A DNA stretch of 64,000 nt from Amorphophallus konjac (taxonomy: Eukaryota; Streptophyta; Magnoliopsida; Alismatales; Araceae): the NCBI GenBank assembly GCA_022559845.1, contig CM040127.1, forward strand, positions 36,356,708-36,420,707, written 5' to 3'. The notes below the pieces were generated by a model that made no database searches, was not told where the DNA came from, and saw nothing but the letters and a program-made list of their open reading frames with translations. The translations under genes were made by a program, and so were the position numbers. Shown piece after piece: positions 36,414 to 48,490 of this stretch (its first letter is position 1; each line of letters begins with the position of its first letter).

Positions 36414-38590
36414 TGTAACGACCCGAGAATCCGATTACCGGGAAGGCCCGATAATCCGAGACTCGAACCGCCGCCCACGAGCCGGGAGGGCTCGGAAGGG
36501 CTAAAAGGAGTGTGGAGGCACAAAGAAATAGGAAATAAAGCAGGACAATCCAACAATTAACAGAAATAAATAAACAACTACAGCTACAACAGAGTCCAGT
36601 CCAACAGAAAGTACAGTCTAAAGCAGTAAAACGTACCACATGCCAAGTGAACACTCGGCCCGGCAAGCTGGCAACTGAGAACCTCCGCTCCGCACCCTCG
36701 AACTGCGAGGAAGAACCGCTACCCCTGAAAAGCAGGGAATGAGTCTCCAAAACAGAGACTCAGCAGGGATCCCGCGGAACCCCAATCGGAAACAACGGCG
36801 GTAGCGGAAAGGAGAGCTACAACTACAGCAGGAACAACAAACCGGTGGCCGGTCAAAAACTCGGCACTACAGCTACTCCTACTGCCAGAAGGCAGACCTC
36901 GATCACGAAGTCGAAGCTACCAAACCACGCTAGTACCACCTACCGAAGTAAAAATACACGGTAACCACGCCGTAGAGGCCTGTCCCCCGGACAGCCAACC
37001 TGGACACGCTGTCCAAGGTGCAACCCCGACCATCCGATCGCGGGTACCGCACAACAAGACCCAACCTCGGTAAAGCCACTAGCACTAATCTCATGACGCG
37101 AAAACCAACACACGCGTCACGGAGAACCAACCGAAACTCAACGGTCAACACGACCGAAACCCGAAGGTCAAAGTCACGGAAACTGACAGTCTGTCACTCC
37201 GTACTCGACAGGAGTACCACCCACTAGAAGCACAGCCGGTAGCGTCCCCTGACGTCTTACACCGCACCGTAGGTGAACCGCCTGACGTGGTAGGTCCTAC
37301 CCGAGGCGCAAACACCGTACAAGTAACCGCAAACAAGTGACTAGCTGGGGTCACGCCCGTCGACGTGGGTCCAACCGCCCCCAACCACGTGTGCACACAC
37401 AGACCGCGCGTCCCTGGTCTGGCCCTCTGACCGGTTTTCCCCTCAGCCAGACTCTGGCTGCAAGACGTGGGGCCCGACGGCAACCAGTCTAAAACCGCCC
37501 TCAGGGTAAGCCCGTACACCACTCCCTGGTGCGACCAGCACACGCGTACTGGTAGGATACGACTAGTGGAGGGTCACTGAAGGAGTAGACTCTCAACTCA
37601 ACGGAAAACAACGTCTGAATCCGATGACGTACGGGGACCACCCCACGTACCGGCCCCGTCGCACGGTGACCACAGTCGGAGAAGAAACAGGACTCGCAGT
37701 CCTCAGCCACGCACGCACCTTGCGCGAGAGTCGAGAAAACTCAAGTGGCACTAAGCCACTGGACTCTAGGCAGTCCTCTAGACGCACTACACCCAACGGT
37801 CCTTGAGTCACAAGACTCGGGGTCAAGACCGTTGTACGCAACAACACAAGGCCGTCAATCTAGTCCAATATCTAGGTCTAAAACCACGGTAGCACAAGTC
37901 CCGAGACAACTCACGAGTCGCCAAGACCACTCCCTCGAGAAGGGAATGCAAGGACTAAGGCCACTCAGACGGGCCACACGGAAAACACAGAAGCACGATT
38001 CCCAAGGCTGCACACAACCCGCCAAGTCGATTTCCCATCTTGAAGCAAGCGGGAAACCTCCAGCCCCAGGCCGGATAACTGGACTCGGAGTCCAAGGCCA
38101 AGCACATGGCCCACATGGGAATCGCCTTCCAAAGAAAACCCACGACATGCGGGGGAGACCCCACCGTACACACACCGATACACGGTGACTCGATCTTGCG
38201 CAACACGAAAGCCGGGAACACGTGGGGTCACCCGGACCCACCACACCTATGGGCACGCTAATTGAGGCAACACGGTCCCTCCCGACACCCCAAAAACACA
38301 GACACAGAACCCATGGGGTGTCCGGGATACTCATAAGGCCGGAGGTCGACCATTGGGTCACAACCGGGTCGACCGGAGACCAACACAACACAATCGGGAC
38401 GCTAAAAGGTCACCTGGACCCTTAAGCTCATGGCACGCAAAATGAGGTAAGTGGGCCCTCCTCTGGACACCCAAAGACACGGTCACGGAACTCCACGGGG
38501 TGTCCGAGACACTCACGAGACCTAAAGTCAACCACTGGGTCACAACCGGGTCGACCGGGGGTCAAAACAGCGCAAACAGGAACCAGAACA

Positions 38591-38879
38591 TGGTAGTGGT
38601 CACCTGGTGACCGCGACCAGATGGTAGCGGTCGACCGGCGACTGCGACCATGCTGTCACGGTCATCTCGCGACCGCGACCAGCCACGCGCAAGCCTGATG
38701 GTAGCGGTCGCCCAAGGACCGCGACCAAACAATAGCGGTCATCCCATGACCGCGACTAGACCAAAGCGGTCTATCGCACGACCGCGACGCTCGAAGGCCT
38801 CCTCGACCAAACACAAGGATGAAGGCGGTTCTCCCACGACCGCGACCAGTGAACGCAGTTTCTGGTGGACCGCGACCAT
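38591..38879 (-). repeat. Palindrome array in LARD 3' LTR (GCGGTC/GACCGC stems)
   Basis: About eight units of roughly 31 bp, most with AGCGGTC at one end and GACCGCGACC at the other around a 4-9-bp variable centre, so each can fold as a short hairpin. Copied with few changes at 44874-45162. It lies about 545-830 nt downstream of the TATA box on the sense strand, hence in the predicted transcript. Confidence 0.85.
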
Positions 38880-39423
38880 TTCGAAAAATCGAGAACGGCG
38901 GGAAAACCCCAAAAATCCACGCCACGCCCCCAAACATCCACGGATGAGGGAGAAAACATAGGGGAAGCCCCCAAATAACCCCTAGCATGCATCTACGGCC
39001 TCGGATCGGCCTAAAACGTAACGAATCGCTAGATCGGGCGATCACTCCCCAAATCATGGTTTTCCCCAAAACGCCCCAAACGGCCCGCTCCGCTCACCGC
39101 AGCCTACGAAACTTGCGGGAAAAGAAAGAGCACGAGCTGAGGGTCCATCACCCTACCTCCACCGAAGATTTCGTGCACCGTGGATGCCGATCCACGAAGA
39201 AAACGCCGTTGAAGCCTCGCCGCTCCACGAACTCATGGCCGAGCTTCACCGCGCCCTCGAGCCTCGATCCTCGACCCCTCCTCGCCGTCCACCTCGCCCG
39301 CATCGCCCCGCCTCGCCCCCGCCTCGGTCCGTCGGCCGCCGGAGAGGAGAGAGTGAGAGGAGAGAGTGGGAGAAGAGAGAGAGGGTGAGAGTGAGAAATG
39401 AGAGGAAGAGAGAGGGTGGGGGG

Positions 39424-39431
39424 TATATATA
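39424..39431 (-). promoter_or_regulatory. TATA box in LARD 3' LTR
   Basis: TATATATA about 340 bp inside the U3 edge, the same distance as the TATA-like element in the Tekay LTR (56767-56774). The equivalent box in the other LTR is 45707-45714. Confidence 0.7.
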
Positions 39432-39771
39432 GGAAAATCCGGAAAATCGAAAAAATCTTGAAAAATAGAAAATCACACCCTCGCGATCCTCGGAACGCAC
39501 CGATCGCAATGGTACCACACTCGCCTAGGTGAACGGCCCGGTTCACCCGCAACGAGGTTCCGAAGAAAAAGCCGAAACCCACGCCGGGAATCAGAAAACA
39601 CACGCGGAAAAAGTCGCGGAACGCCTCCGGGCCTCCGAAACGACTCCGGATCGCGCCGATCCAAACACGAAAGATGTCCGAAACGAAATTTCAGACACAA
39701 CGGAGTCAGACGCTCGGAGAAATCAGATCCGGAACCCACGAACGAGGATCCAAAAAACTCGGGGCATTACA

Positions 39772-39787
39772 GCCCTCCCCCCCTTAA
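39772..39787 (-). other. LARD polypurine tract
   Basis: Minus-strand AAGGGGGGGGAGGGC immediately before the 3' LTR. The Tekay element has the near-identical AAGGGGGGAGGGC tract at 57111-57122. Confidence 0.85.
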
Positions 39788-42682
39788 AGGAATTTCATCC
39801 TCGAAATTCAGGACCAAGCACGAAGTCACAGGGGAAGAACACCGAGCCAACTGACAACGCTATCAGAGCCCCAGCACAGAAAACCTCGATTCTCACGAAA
39901 ACACCGATCCTGAGGGACACAGCCAGACTTACAATCACAAACAACACCTCGCTCCTCGCGCCGAGCACACTGGCCAACAGAGTAGGCATATACCAAAGGG
40001 CACAGTCCGGCATCACCTCAGACAACGCGAGAACCAACATGGCACCGCAGCCACAATCTCGCTCACCGCGGAAACACAACCCTCGACACGAGCAACAGCT
40101 ACCGATTCATCCAATGGTCGGCAGACAAATCGCACATCAGCTTCGCAGCCAGCTGACAGGTCGCACGCCCTCTCAAGAGAACAACCAACACAGAGCCTCC
40201 ATCGGCTCACGCAGCCATCTCAACAGACTGCAACCAGAACATCGGCTCAGCACCAAGGAACACCTCACACATGGCAAGCTGAAAGCCAGACATAACACTG
40301 TGCCAACTCTTGTCAGAAGACAAACTTCGACAAAGTCCAGTTCCCATCCAGAAAGGCACATCACAGAAACGACCACCAAAGGTCTCGCTGGCACACGGCT
40401 CTCGCCACGCTCGAGCCCCAACAACCAGCATCTTCTGTCTCTGAAAAGACCATCCATTGGTCACCAATTGCTCGTCAATGGGAAACCTCCGCTTGCTCAG
40501 CTTCTTCCTTCGTTCCTGGTCCTCGACCAGGTCCAAAGGAAACATTCCAAACCTCGGCAAGCCATCCGTCGACTCACACACAGACTAAAGCCGCATCTCG
40601 AGCAGCACTCCTCTCGGACACTGCATCCGAGCTCGAACATCGCTCCAACTCGACCCTCTCGGGGAGCATGACGAAACTAGATGACAAGATCTTGGGGTCT
40701 TCAATCATCACCTCACTGGACTCAGACTCACAGGGGAATCATCCCATGCTGGTCACCAAACCAGGGATAACCATTGCGACACCAACGTCCTATCAAGGAC
40801 CATCCTCCGACGCCCATCTCACAAAAGGCCTCCGCCCACAGGCGTCACTCATCCATCCGGTCTCATCAAATCCTACGATCATTCCAAGTGGACACCTGCC
40901 AATCCCGATTCCGTCCTTACCACAGAGCCACGGGACACCACCTGAACAGTGCTCACGGGTCCCAAAGCAATAAACATCTCACCGTCACAATCCGACAAGA
41001 CCGTAGAACCAACAGACACTGCTGTGGTCGGTCACACGGTTAGGCTCACCAGCCACTCATAGCCGTCAACCGGGACCCATAGTCTGCCAGAGATCACTTC
41101 TCCAAAAATGATCTCATCCGAGGACACGACTGGGAACACAAGTCGGGCACCAAGCCACCGACTCTGACCAACACGTCCTCAACCATCGTCAGGCGACATC
41201 CTCAACAACCTCATCCAGGTCCAACACCGACGCCTGACACGGCTTCCATCACAGGAACATGGTACTCATGCGGCGCACTAGCCAGCACTTTTCCCAACAC
41301 TCCATCTTGCCAGTGCCAAGAATCACGATATCTCGGGCAACGGCATGGCAACGACACATTCCACACCGAGGAACCCATCCTCCGATGCTCGACGCAAACT
41401 CAGGAATCCGCCCGTAGCAACCAACGCTACGATCCTGAACCAGCGGGTCACAAGCCCACCACGCTTCCGCTGCGCACTCAAATCCGCGCGCACAGCCGAG
41501 AAAGCAAACATCGCCCAACCAGCACTCGTCCTTCCGGAACAGCGCCAGCACCCTCACACGACAAGGGAATGGGCACAACTTCTCACAGGCAACCATCCTG
41601 CCAAGACAAGGAGCACGTCTCGCACGGACTTCATGGCACACAAGGCCAACCAATCCGAACACACAATGCAAGACGACGAACCTTAGCCGAACGCAATCTC
41701 TCCAACCAAAGGAGAAACCAGCGCACTTTCGACCAACGGAAAAACTCCACGCTCAACCTGACCTCGAACCTCGCGCACGCTGGAAACAGCACCATACAGC
41801 ACCGAGAAAACCATCACTTCCATCAGGTCAGCGCCTCCGACACACTTGGCGAGTGTCACGTCGGACCACAATCATAGCATCTCTCGATGCATCACCGCTG
41901 TAATTCCTCGAACTGCAACACGGCATGCCAAGAGCTGCAACACGAGCCATAACAACAACCGCCGATGCTCATCCTCGAGTCCCGAAACTCACCGCGGAAC
42001 CTTCACACCTCAGACCAAATCCAAGGCGAACACACCCCTTCGCATACGAGAGCGCAGGAGCAAGACTTACTGGGACACCACAGCCCAATCCTGCCTCGAA
42101 ATCCACAAGACAACCGGGACCGACACGTCATTTCTGACGACACAGAGCACGACAAGGACATCAGGCTCGACAAATCAGCAGCTCACCGAGAAGACATTCC
42201 GCTCACCGGAGCACACTTCTCGATCAGAACACCCACTCTGCCACCTTAAACTACGACCTGAAAACCTCAGGGGCTGGATAAATCTCAAGCTGGAGTGGCC
42301 AAAACCAACAGTAGCTCCCTCAGAGCGCGCTCACGGCCACTTAACCACGAACAGTCCTCTCCAGCCACCTGACCATGCTGCAGGTTCCTCGAACGCAGCA
42401 CCGCGAACTCACGCCTGCCAGCAATCTCTGCCCAACGCAGCACAACCAGGGCCACCACCGATGAGGGAGAAGGCTCTCGACCTCGATCCTTAGACCCCAT
42501 GCTGGCACGAAAGTCGCGGACAGTAACCACCTTCACAGCGCCACGCAACGCACTCAAGCTCTCAAGCGAGAAACTAGGCGGAAAGCGAACACAAAACCCT
42601 AAGCCAGCTGCCAACTGTACTGGACCTCACGGACTCTGATCACTGCAATATTTCGAATTCCTATGTACGTCCACAACAACTT
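39788..42682 (-). other. LARD internal region, no recognisable protein
   Basis: The sense (minus) strand is G/T-rich. The leader (about 42600-42682) resembles the leader of the decayed element at about 4020-4111, for example TACAGTTGGC followed by TTGGCTTAGG or CTGGCTTAGG. A 70-codon frame begins ATGGGGTCTAAGG near 42494, roughly where gag would start, but its product has no gag features. Long frames on the plus strand reflect scarcity of T on that strand. Confidence 0.7.
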
Positions 42683-42695
42683 GGCTCTGATACCA
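42683..42695 (-). other. LARD primer-binding site, initiator tRNA-Met type
   Basis: Minus-strand TGGTATCAGAGCC, two bases from the 5' LTR. It shares the primer with both Tekay elements in the window. Confidence 0.92.
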
Positions 42696-42697
42696 GC

Positions 42698-45600
42698 TGT
42701 AACGACCCGAGAATCCGATTACCGGGAAGGCCCGATAATCCGAGACTCGAACCGCCGCCCACGAGCCGGGAGGGCTCGGAAGGGCTAAAAGGAGTGTGGA
42801 GGCACAAAGAAATAGGAAATAAAGCAGGACAATCCAACAATTAACAGAAATAAATAAACAACTACAGCTACAACAGAGTCCAGTCCAACAGAAAGTACAG
42901 TCTAAAGCAGTAAAACGTACCACATGCCAAGTGAACACTCGGCCCGGCAAGCTGGCAACTGAGAACCTCCGCTCCGCACCCTCGAACTGCGAGGAAGAAC
43001 CGCTACCCCTGAAAAGCAGGGAATGAGTCTCCAAAACAGAGACTCAGCAGGGATCCCGCGGAACCCCAATCGGAAACAACGGCGGTAGCGGAAAGGAGAG
43101 CTACAACTACAGCAGGAACAGCAAACCGGTGGCCGGTCAAAAACTCGGCACTACAGCTACTCCTACTGCCAGAAGGCAGACCTCGATCACGAAGTCGAAG
43201 CTACCAAACCACGCTAGTACCACCTACCGAACTAAAAACACACGGTAACCACGCCGTAGAGGCCTATCCCCCGGACAGCCAACCTGGACACGCTGTCCAA
43301 GGTGCAACCCCGACCATCCGATCGCGGGTACCGCACAACAAGACCCAACCTCGGTAAAGCCACTAGCACTAATCTCATGACGCGAAAACAAACACACGCA
43401 TCACGGCGAACCAACCGAAACTCAACGGTCAACACGACCGAAACCCGAAGGTCAAAGTCACGGAAACTGACAGTCTGTCACTCCGTACTCGACAGGAGTA
43501 CCACCCACTAGAAGCACAGCCGGTAGCGTCCCCTGACGTCTTACACCGCACCGCAGGTGAACCGCCTGACGTGGTAGGTCCTACCCGAGGCGCAAACACC
43601 GTACAAGTAACCGCAAACAAGTGACTAGCTGGGGTCACGCCCGTCGACGTGGATCCAACCGCCCCCAACCACGTGTGCACACACAGACCGCGCGTCCCTG
43701 GTCTGGCCCTCTGACCGATTTTCCCCTCAGCCGGACTCTGGCTGCAATACATGGGGCCCGACGGCAACCAGTCTAAAACCGCCCTCAGGGTAAGCCCGTA
43801 CACCACTCCCTGGTGCGACCAGCACACACGTACTGGTAGGATACGACTAGTGGAGGGTCACTGAAGGAGTAGACTCTCAACTCAACGGAAAATAACGTCC
43901 GAATCCGACGACGTACGGGGACCACCCCACGTACTGGCCCCGTCGCACGGTGACCACAGTCGGAGAAGAAACAGGACTCGCAGTCCTTAGCCACGCACGC
44001 ACCCTGCGCGAGAGTCGAGAAAACTCAAGTGGCACTAAGCCACTGGACTCTAGGCAGTCCTCTAGACGCACTACACCCAACGGTCCTTGAGTCACAAGAC
44101 TCGGGGTCAAGACCGTTGTACGCAACAGCACAAGGCCGTCAATCTAGTCCAATATCTAGGTCTAAAACCACGGTAGCACAAGTCCCGAGACAACTCACGA
44201 GTCGCCAAGACCACTCCCTCGAGAAGGGAATGCAAGGACTAAGGCCACTCAGACGGGCCACACGAAAACACAGAAGCACGATTCCCAAGGCAGCACACAA
44301 CCCGCCAGGTCGATTTCCCATCTTGAAGCAAGCGGGAAACCTCCAGCCCCAGGCCGGATAACTGGACTCGGAGTCCAAGGCCAAGCACATGGCCCACATG
44401 GGAATCGCCTTCTAAAGAAAACCCACGACATGCGGGGGAGACCCCACCGCACACACACCGATACACGGTGACTCGATCTTGCGCAACACGAAAGCCCGGA
44501 ACACGTGGGGTCACCCGGACCCACCACACCTATGGGCACGCTAATCGAGGTAACACGGTCCCTCCCGACACCCCAAAATCACAGACACAGAACCCATGGG
44601 GTGTCCGGGATACTCATAAGGCCGGAGGTCGACCACTGGGTCACAACCGGGTCGACCGGAGACCAACACAACACAATCGGGACGCTAAAAGGTCACCTTG
44701 ACCCTTAAGCTCATGGCACGCAAAATGAGGTAAGTGGGACCTCCTCTGGACACCCAAAGACACGGTCACAGAACTCCACGGGGTGTCCGAGACACTCACG
44801 AGACCTAAAGTCAACCACTGGGTCACAACCGGGTCGACCGGGGGTCAAAACAGCGCAAACAGGAACCAGAACATGGTAGTGGTCACCTGGTGACCGCGAC
44901 CAGATGGTAGCGGTCGACCGGTGACCGCGACCATGCTGTCACGGTCATCTCGCGACCGCGACCAGCCACGCGCAAGCCTGATGGTAGCGGTCGCCCAAGG
45001 ACCGCGACCAAACAGTAGCGGTGATCCTATGACCGCGACTAGACCAAAGCGGTCTATCGCACGACCGCGACGCTCGAAGGCCTCCTCGACCAAACACAAG
45101 GATGAAGGCGGTTCTCCCACGACCGCGACCAGTGAACGCGGTTTCTAGTGGACCGCGACCATTTCGGAAAATCGAGAACGGCGGGAAAACCCCAAAAATT
45201 CACGCCACGCCCCCAAACATCCACGGATGAGGGGGAAAACATAGGGGAAGCCCCCAAATAATCCCTAGCATGCATCTACGGCCTCGGATCGGCCTAAAAC
45301 GCAACGAATCGCTAGATCGGGCGATCACTCCCCAAATCATGGTTTTCCCCAAAACGCCCCAAACGGCCCGCTCCGCTCACCGCAGCCTACGAAACTTGCG
45401 GGAAAAGAAAGAGCACGAGCTGAGGGTCCATCACCCTACCTCCACCGAAGATTTCGTGCACCGTGGATGCCGATCCACGAAGAAAACGCCGTTGAAGCCT
45501 CGCCGCTCCACGAACTCACGGCCGAGCTTCACCGTGCCCTCGAGCCTCGATCCTCGACCCATCCTCGCCGTCCTCCTCGCCCGTATCGCCCCGCCTCGCC

Positions 45601-46054
45601 CCCGCCTCGGTCCGTCGGCCGCCGGAGAGGAGAGAGTGAGAGGAGAGAGTGGGAGAAGAGAGAGAGGGTGAGAGTGAGAAATGAGAGGAAGAGAGAGGGT
45701 GGGGGGTATATATAGAAAAATCCGAAAAATCAGAAAAATCCCAAAAAATAGAAAATCACACCCTCGCGATCCTCGGAATGCACCGATCGCAACGGTACCA
45801 CACTCGCCTAGGTGAACGGCCCGGTTCACCCGCAACGAGGTTCCGAAGAAAAAACCGAAACCCACGTCGGGAATCAGAAAACACACGCGGAAAAAGTCGC
45901 GGAACGCCTCCGGGCCTCCGAAACGACTCCAGATCGCGCCGATCCGAACACGAAAGATGTCCGAAACGAAATTTCGAACACAATGGAGTCTGACCCTCCG
46001 AGAAACCAGATCCGGGACCCACGAACGAGGATCCAAAAAATGCGGAGCATTACA
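42698..46054 (-). repeat. LARD 5' LTR
   Basis: 3357 bp, same structure as the left LTR and about 97.5 percent identical by eye. TATA box 45707-45714 (TATATATA), palindrome array 44874-45162. Starts directly beside the primer-binding site. Confidence 0.95.
44874..45162 (-). repeat. Palindrome array in LARD 5' LTR
   Basis: Counterpart of 38591-38879. One substitution changes GGCGACTG to GGTGACCG and so alters pairing within a unit, while most others leave stems intact. Confidence 0.85.
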
Positions 46055-46179
46055 GACATCAACGAGCTTGAACAAGACACATGCAGACTCCTAACAAACC
46101 ACAAACCACACAGACAAGCCACACAAAACAAACCACACAAAGAAGAAACAATACTGACTCATGTATGACCCTAGACTTA

Positions 46180-46672
46180 ATGCAATGACATCACCCACCA
46201 GGTGGCCGTCATCCGAGAGCCGCATTCTGAGCGTCGGTGGGTTCCTCCATACTTTCGTACTCATCAGTGAGTTCCGGATCGGCCTCGTAGCTGACAGACA
46301 CAAGCCCAGAAGGCAAGGCTTCTCCAACCCCTAGTGCGAGTGTGGCATGAGTGGGACATTGGTTGGCGATGTGGCCAAACCCATGACAGTGGAAACACTA
46401 TAGTCGAGACCTACTACTCTCTCTGATGAGTGGTCCCTTACCCTTGTCCTCACGACGGGCAGGGGGTGTGGGCAACATGGGTGGATGTGTAGGTGTCGTA
46501 GGGAACAAGGGTGGGGGTGTCGGTGCCAGAGGACGGGCAATGGGTGCCGGGGAGCGAGCAACGGGTGCCGGTGGTTGGGATGGAGGTAGATCCCGTGGCG
46601 GGGGAGGACGAGGTCTAGGAGTGAAGTGCTCCTGACGGGCGAGCTCATGAGTGTAGATTCTAAGAAATCCAC
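46180..46672 (-). pseudogene. Ty3/gypsy gag remnant with CCHC zinc knuckle
   Basis: The minus strand encodes a Pro-rich hinge, a basic stretch ending SRL, an in-frame TAG, and the knuckle CFHCHGFGHIANQC (46356-46397; CX2CX4HX4C), followed by an acidic tail (YEADPELTDEYESMEEP). This is the C-terminal end of a gag protein different from the Tekay gag. It lies beside the LARD target duplication and was interrupted or flanked by that insertion; upstream gag and all pol are missing. Confidence 0.65.
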
Positions 46673-47390
46673 TTAGAACAATTAAAAGGAAAAATTAAAA
46701 AGAAAAAGTAAGGGGAAAAGAATGGGGAGAAAGGAAAAAGGGGAGCATGTGAGGATGCTAAGGGGAATGTGATCGCCAGAGACGCGAGGGCCTCAAAGAT
46801 AACGATAAATAATCAATGGAGGGATTGCGAATATAAATACCTCAAAGCGTGGGAGATTGTGAGTGCACCTTTCTCTTCCGATCGAGTTCTTCTTGTTGAT
46901 TACCCTTGTAAAGATCAAAGACAACAACCAATAAAAAGATTGGATTAGAACCAAGGTGAGTGTAGCATCAAATTCATAATAAAGATGAGCATGCAAATCA
47001 TGTATAAGAACACACCTTGTTGGGTGTTGCCCTTAAAACCCCATGCAATGGGAAGGATATAATATGATGAATGATATGAAAGAAACAAAAAATATGTGCA
47101 AGTGTTGCACTAGAGGAGGCTCAACGTGGTTGAGAAGGGATAAACACGTTATATATAATGCATGCATGCAGTCTAAAAAAACAGAGAATATATAACACAT
47201 AATGATTAAAGAAGCAGAAGCCTGGGATTGTTTCTCCTTTGGCCTTGATATGCAATCGGGAGGGAGTATCCTTCGAAATGATGAAGCTTTAGATGCTCAG
47301 GACAGCTCCCTCCTGAGCAAAAACGTAGGCAGCACCTCCCCTGCGTATGTGTAAAAAATTGGCCTCTCGAGCAAGAGCCACATGGCTTTA

Positions 47391-47397
47391 TTTATAG
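47391..47397 (-). promoter_or_regulatory. TATA box of the LTR-like block
   Basis: Minus-strand CTATAAATAAAGCC context, with no competing open frame. Confidence 0.45.
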
Positions 47398-47569
47398 GGA
47401 AAATTAGAGTTTTAATCTGACGAAGATTAGGAAAATTGATTTTAGCATGAGACAAATATTGGAAGGGGTTACTCCAGTCATGGAAAGTCATTAGGGTCCT
47501 TTCCGAAGTTAAAAGGGGCTCAAAATGAGGAAAGAAGGAGGTTCTGCGAAAGTTCAAAATTCAACAAGA

Positions 47570-48275
47570 ATTGACGACCGTATGACAGTCGCTTTTTAAA
47601 ATGACGCCCGAGGAGGCGTCGTCTTTTAAAGAATTGATGACTTTTAGAATGGCGCTATTTAGTGATTAACACGAATTTTGGTCGGATTCAAAATCTCAAA
47701 ACATGGCAATGAAAATGACGACCTGACTAGGGGCGTCAATTCAAAATGACGACTTGCACAGCATCGTGAATCAAAATAATAAAAAATCGAAAGGAAATGG
47801 ACGACCGGACATTTGGGCGTCAATTAAATTGACGTCAGAGTGAGGGTCGTTATTTCAAAATATGTAAAACATGGCCATTTTTCATTTCTCAATATTATTT
47901 TCTGATTTTTTAGGTGGAGGTGCACCTAACTGTGCTGATTCCAAATACTGTTTTTTCGTATTTTTCTGACATCCGGAAGGCCACCAAATCACCCCTAGAA
48001 GAGGGTCAGAATTAATATTAAAATAATCTAAATTTGAAATTGACGACCTTCAACATGTCGTTAATTCTATTTTTTTAATTTTTTATTTGATTAAAATCAA
48101 AACAACGTCCCTTTCTAAGTCGTTAATTGATAAAAAAATCTGAAAAATTTCCAGAAAAATCTAGAAAAATGAGAAAATGAATGTAATGGACGCCTCTTCC
48201 AAAAGGCGTCAATTTCCTTTTTATTTTTTTAAATTTTCTTAAGAACAAATGACGCCTCTCCTTATACCGTTAATT
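47570..48275. repeat. Dispersed palindrome array (GACGACC/GGTCGTC-type stems)
   Basis: About ten units, each a GACGACC- or GACGCC-like word paired 6-15 bp later with an inverted partner such as GGGCGTCAATT or GTCGTTAATT: near 47575, 47600, 47717, 47748, 47800, 47831, 48039, 48103, 48188 and 48248. Spacing is irregular. Many outer flanks extend the pairing as AATT. Confidence 0.65.
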
Positions 48276-48490
48276 CTGGAAAAATTCATAAAAATTGAGA
48301 AAAATACCCAAAAAATCTAAAAAAATAGGGGAAAATAAGAAAAGGAAGAAAAAAAAAAGGAGAAATCCAAGAAAAGTGAAAAAAATCACTCAAACAAAGT
48401 TAATTTGAGGGTCAAATTGGGACATTACAAAGCAATACGAGATGTACTCACAGTAACGTCAATTTTGGCGTGTCTACAGCTGCCCCGCCT

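Larger units (their letters stand above)
36414..39771 (-). repeat. LARD 3' LTR
   Basis: 3358 bp, bounded by TGTAACGACCCGAGAATC and CGGGGCATTACA. In sense order (right to left) it has a U3 of about 340 bp closely resembling the Tekay U3, a TATA box (39424-39431), then about 3 kb of transcribed-side sequence with the palindrome array (38591-38879), a tandem repeat of about 182 bp (38220-38570), and a block shared with the Tekay LTR (37197-37460). Confidence 0.95.
36414..46054 (-). mobile_element. Complete 9.6-kb non-autonomous LTR retrotransposon (LARD), target duplication GACAT
   Basis: Two direct LTRs (36414-39771 and 42698-46054) flank a 2926-bp internal region. GACAT lies at 36409-36413 and 46055-46059. 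The minus-strand primer-binding site TGGTATCAGAGCC (42683-42695) abuts the right LTR and a polypurine tract (39772-39787) abuts the left LTR, so the sense strand is minus. The internal region has no gag, protease, RT, RNase H or integrase motif in any frame. LTR termini and U3 sequence match the coding Tekay element at 54704, which makes that family the likely provider of proteins. About 80-90 differences between the LTRs were counted by eye (roughly 2.5 percent), implying a fairly recent insertion. Confidence 0.95.
46700..48478 (-). repeat. LTR-like block with minus-strand TATA box
   Basis: The right boundary is a minus-strand TGTAGACACGCC preceded by a purine-rich GGCGGGGCAGC tract (48479-48490). 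A TATA box CTATAAA lies at 47391-47397, followed downstream by a leader-like sequence. The upstream part holds a palindrome array. The left boundary is not resolved and no target duplication was found. No coding sequence. Confidence 0.4.

Noticed and set aside
39529..40671. 380-codon open frame on the plus strand starting in the LARD 3' LTR
   Set aside because: Antisense to the element, crosses the LTR/internal boundary, and is explained by T-poor plus-strand composition that removes stop codons. The product is low complexity with no domain.
41846..42493. 215-codon plus-strand frame in the LARD interior
   Set aside because: Same compositional cause; overlaps several other open frames and has no recognisable domain.
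36414..46054. LARD as two solo LTRs or a chance pair
   Set aside because: PBS, PPT, same-orientation LTRs and the GACAT duplication at the outer ends show one insertion.
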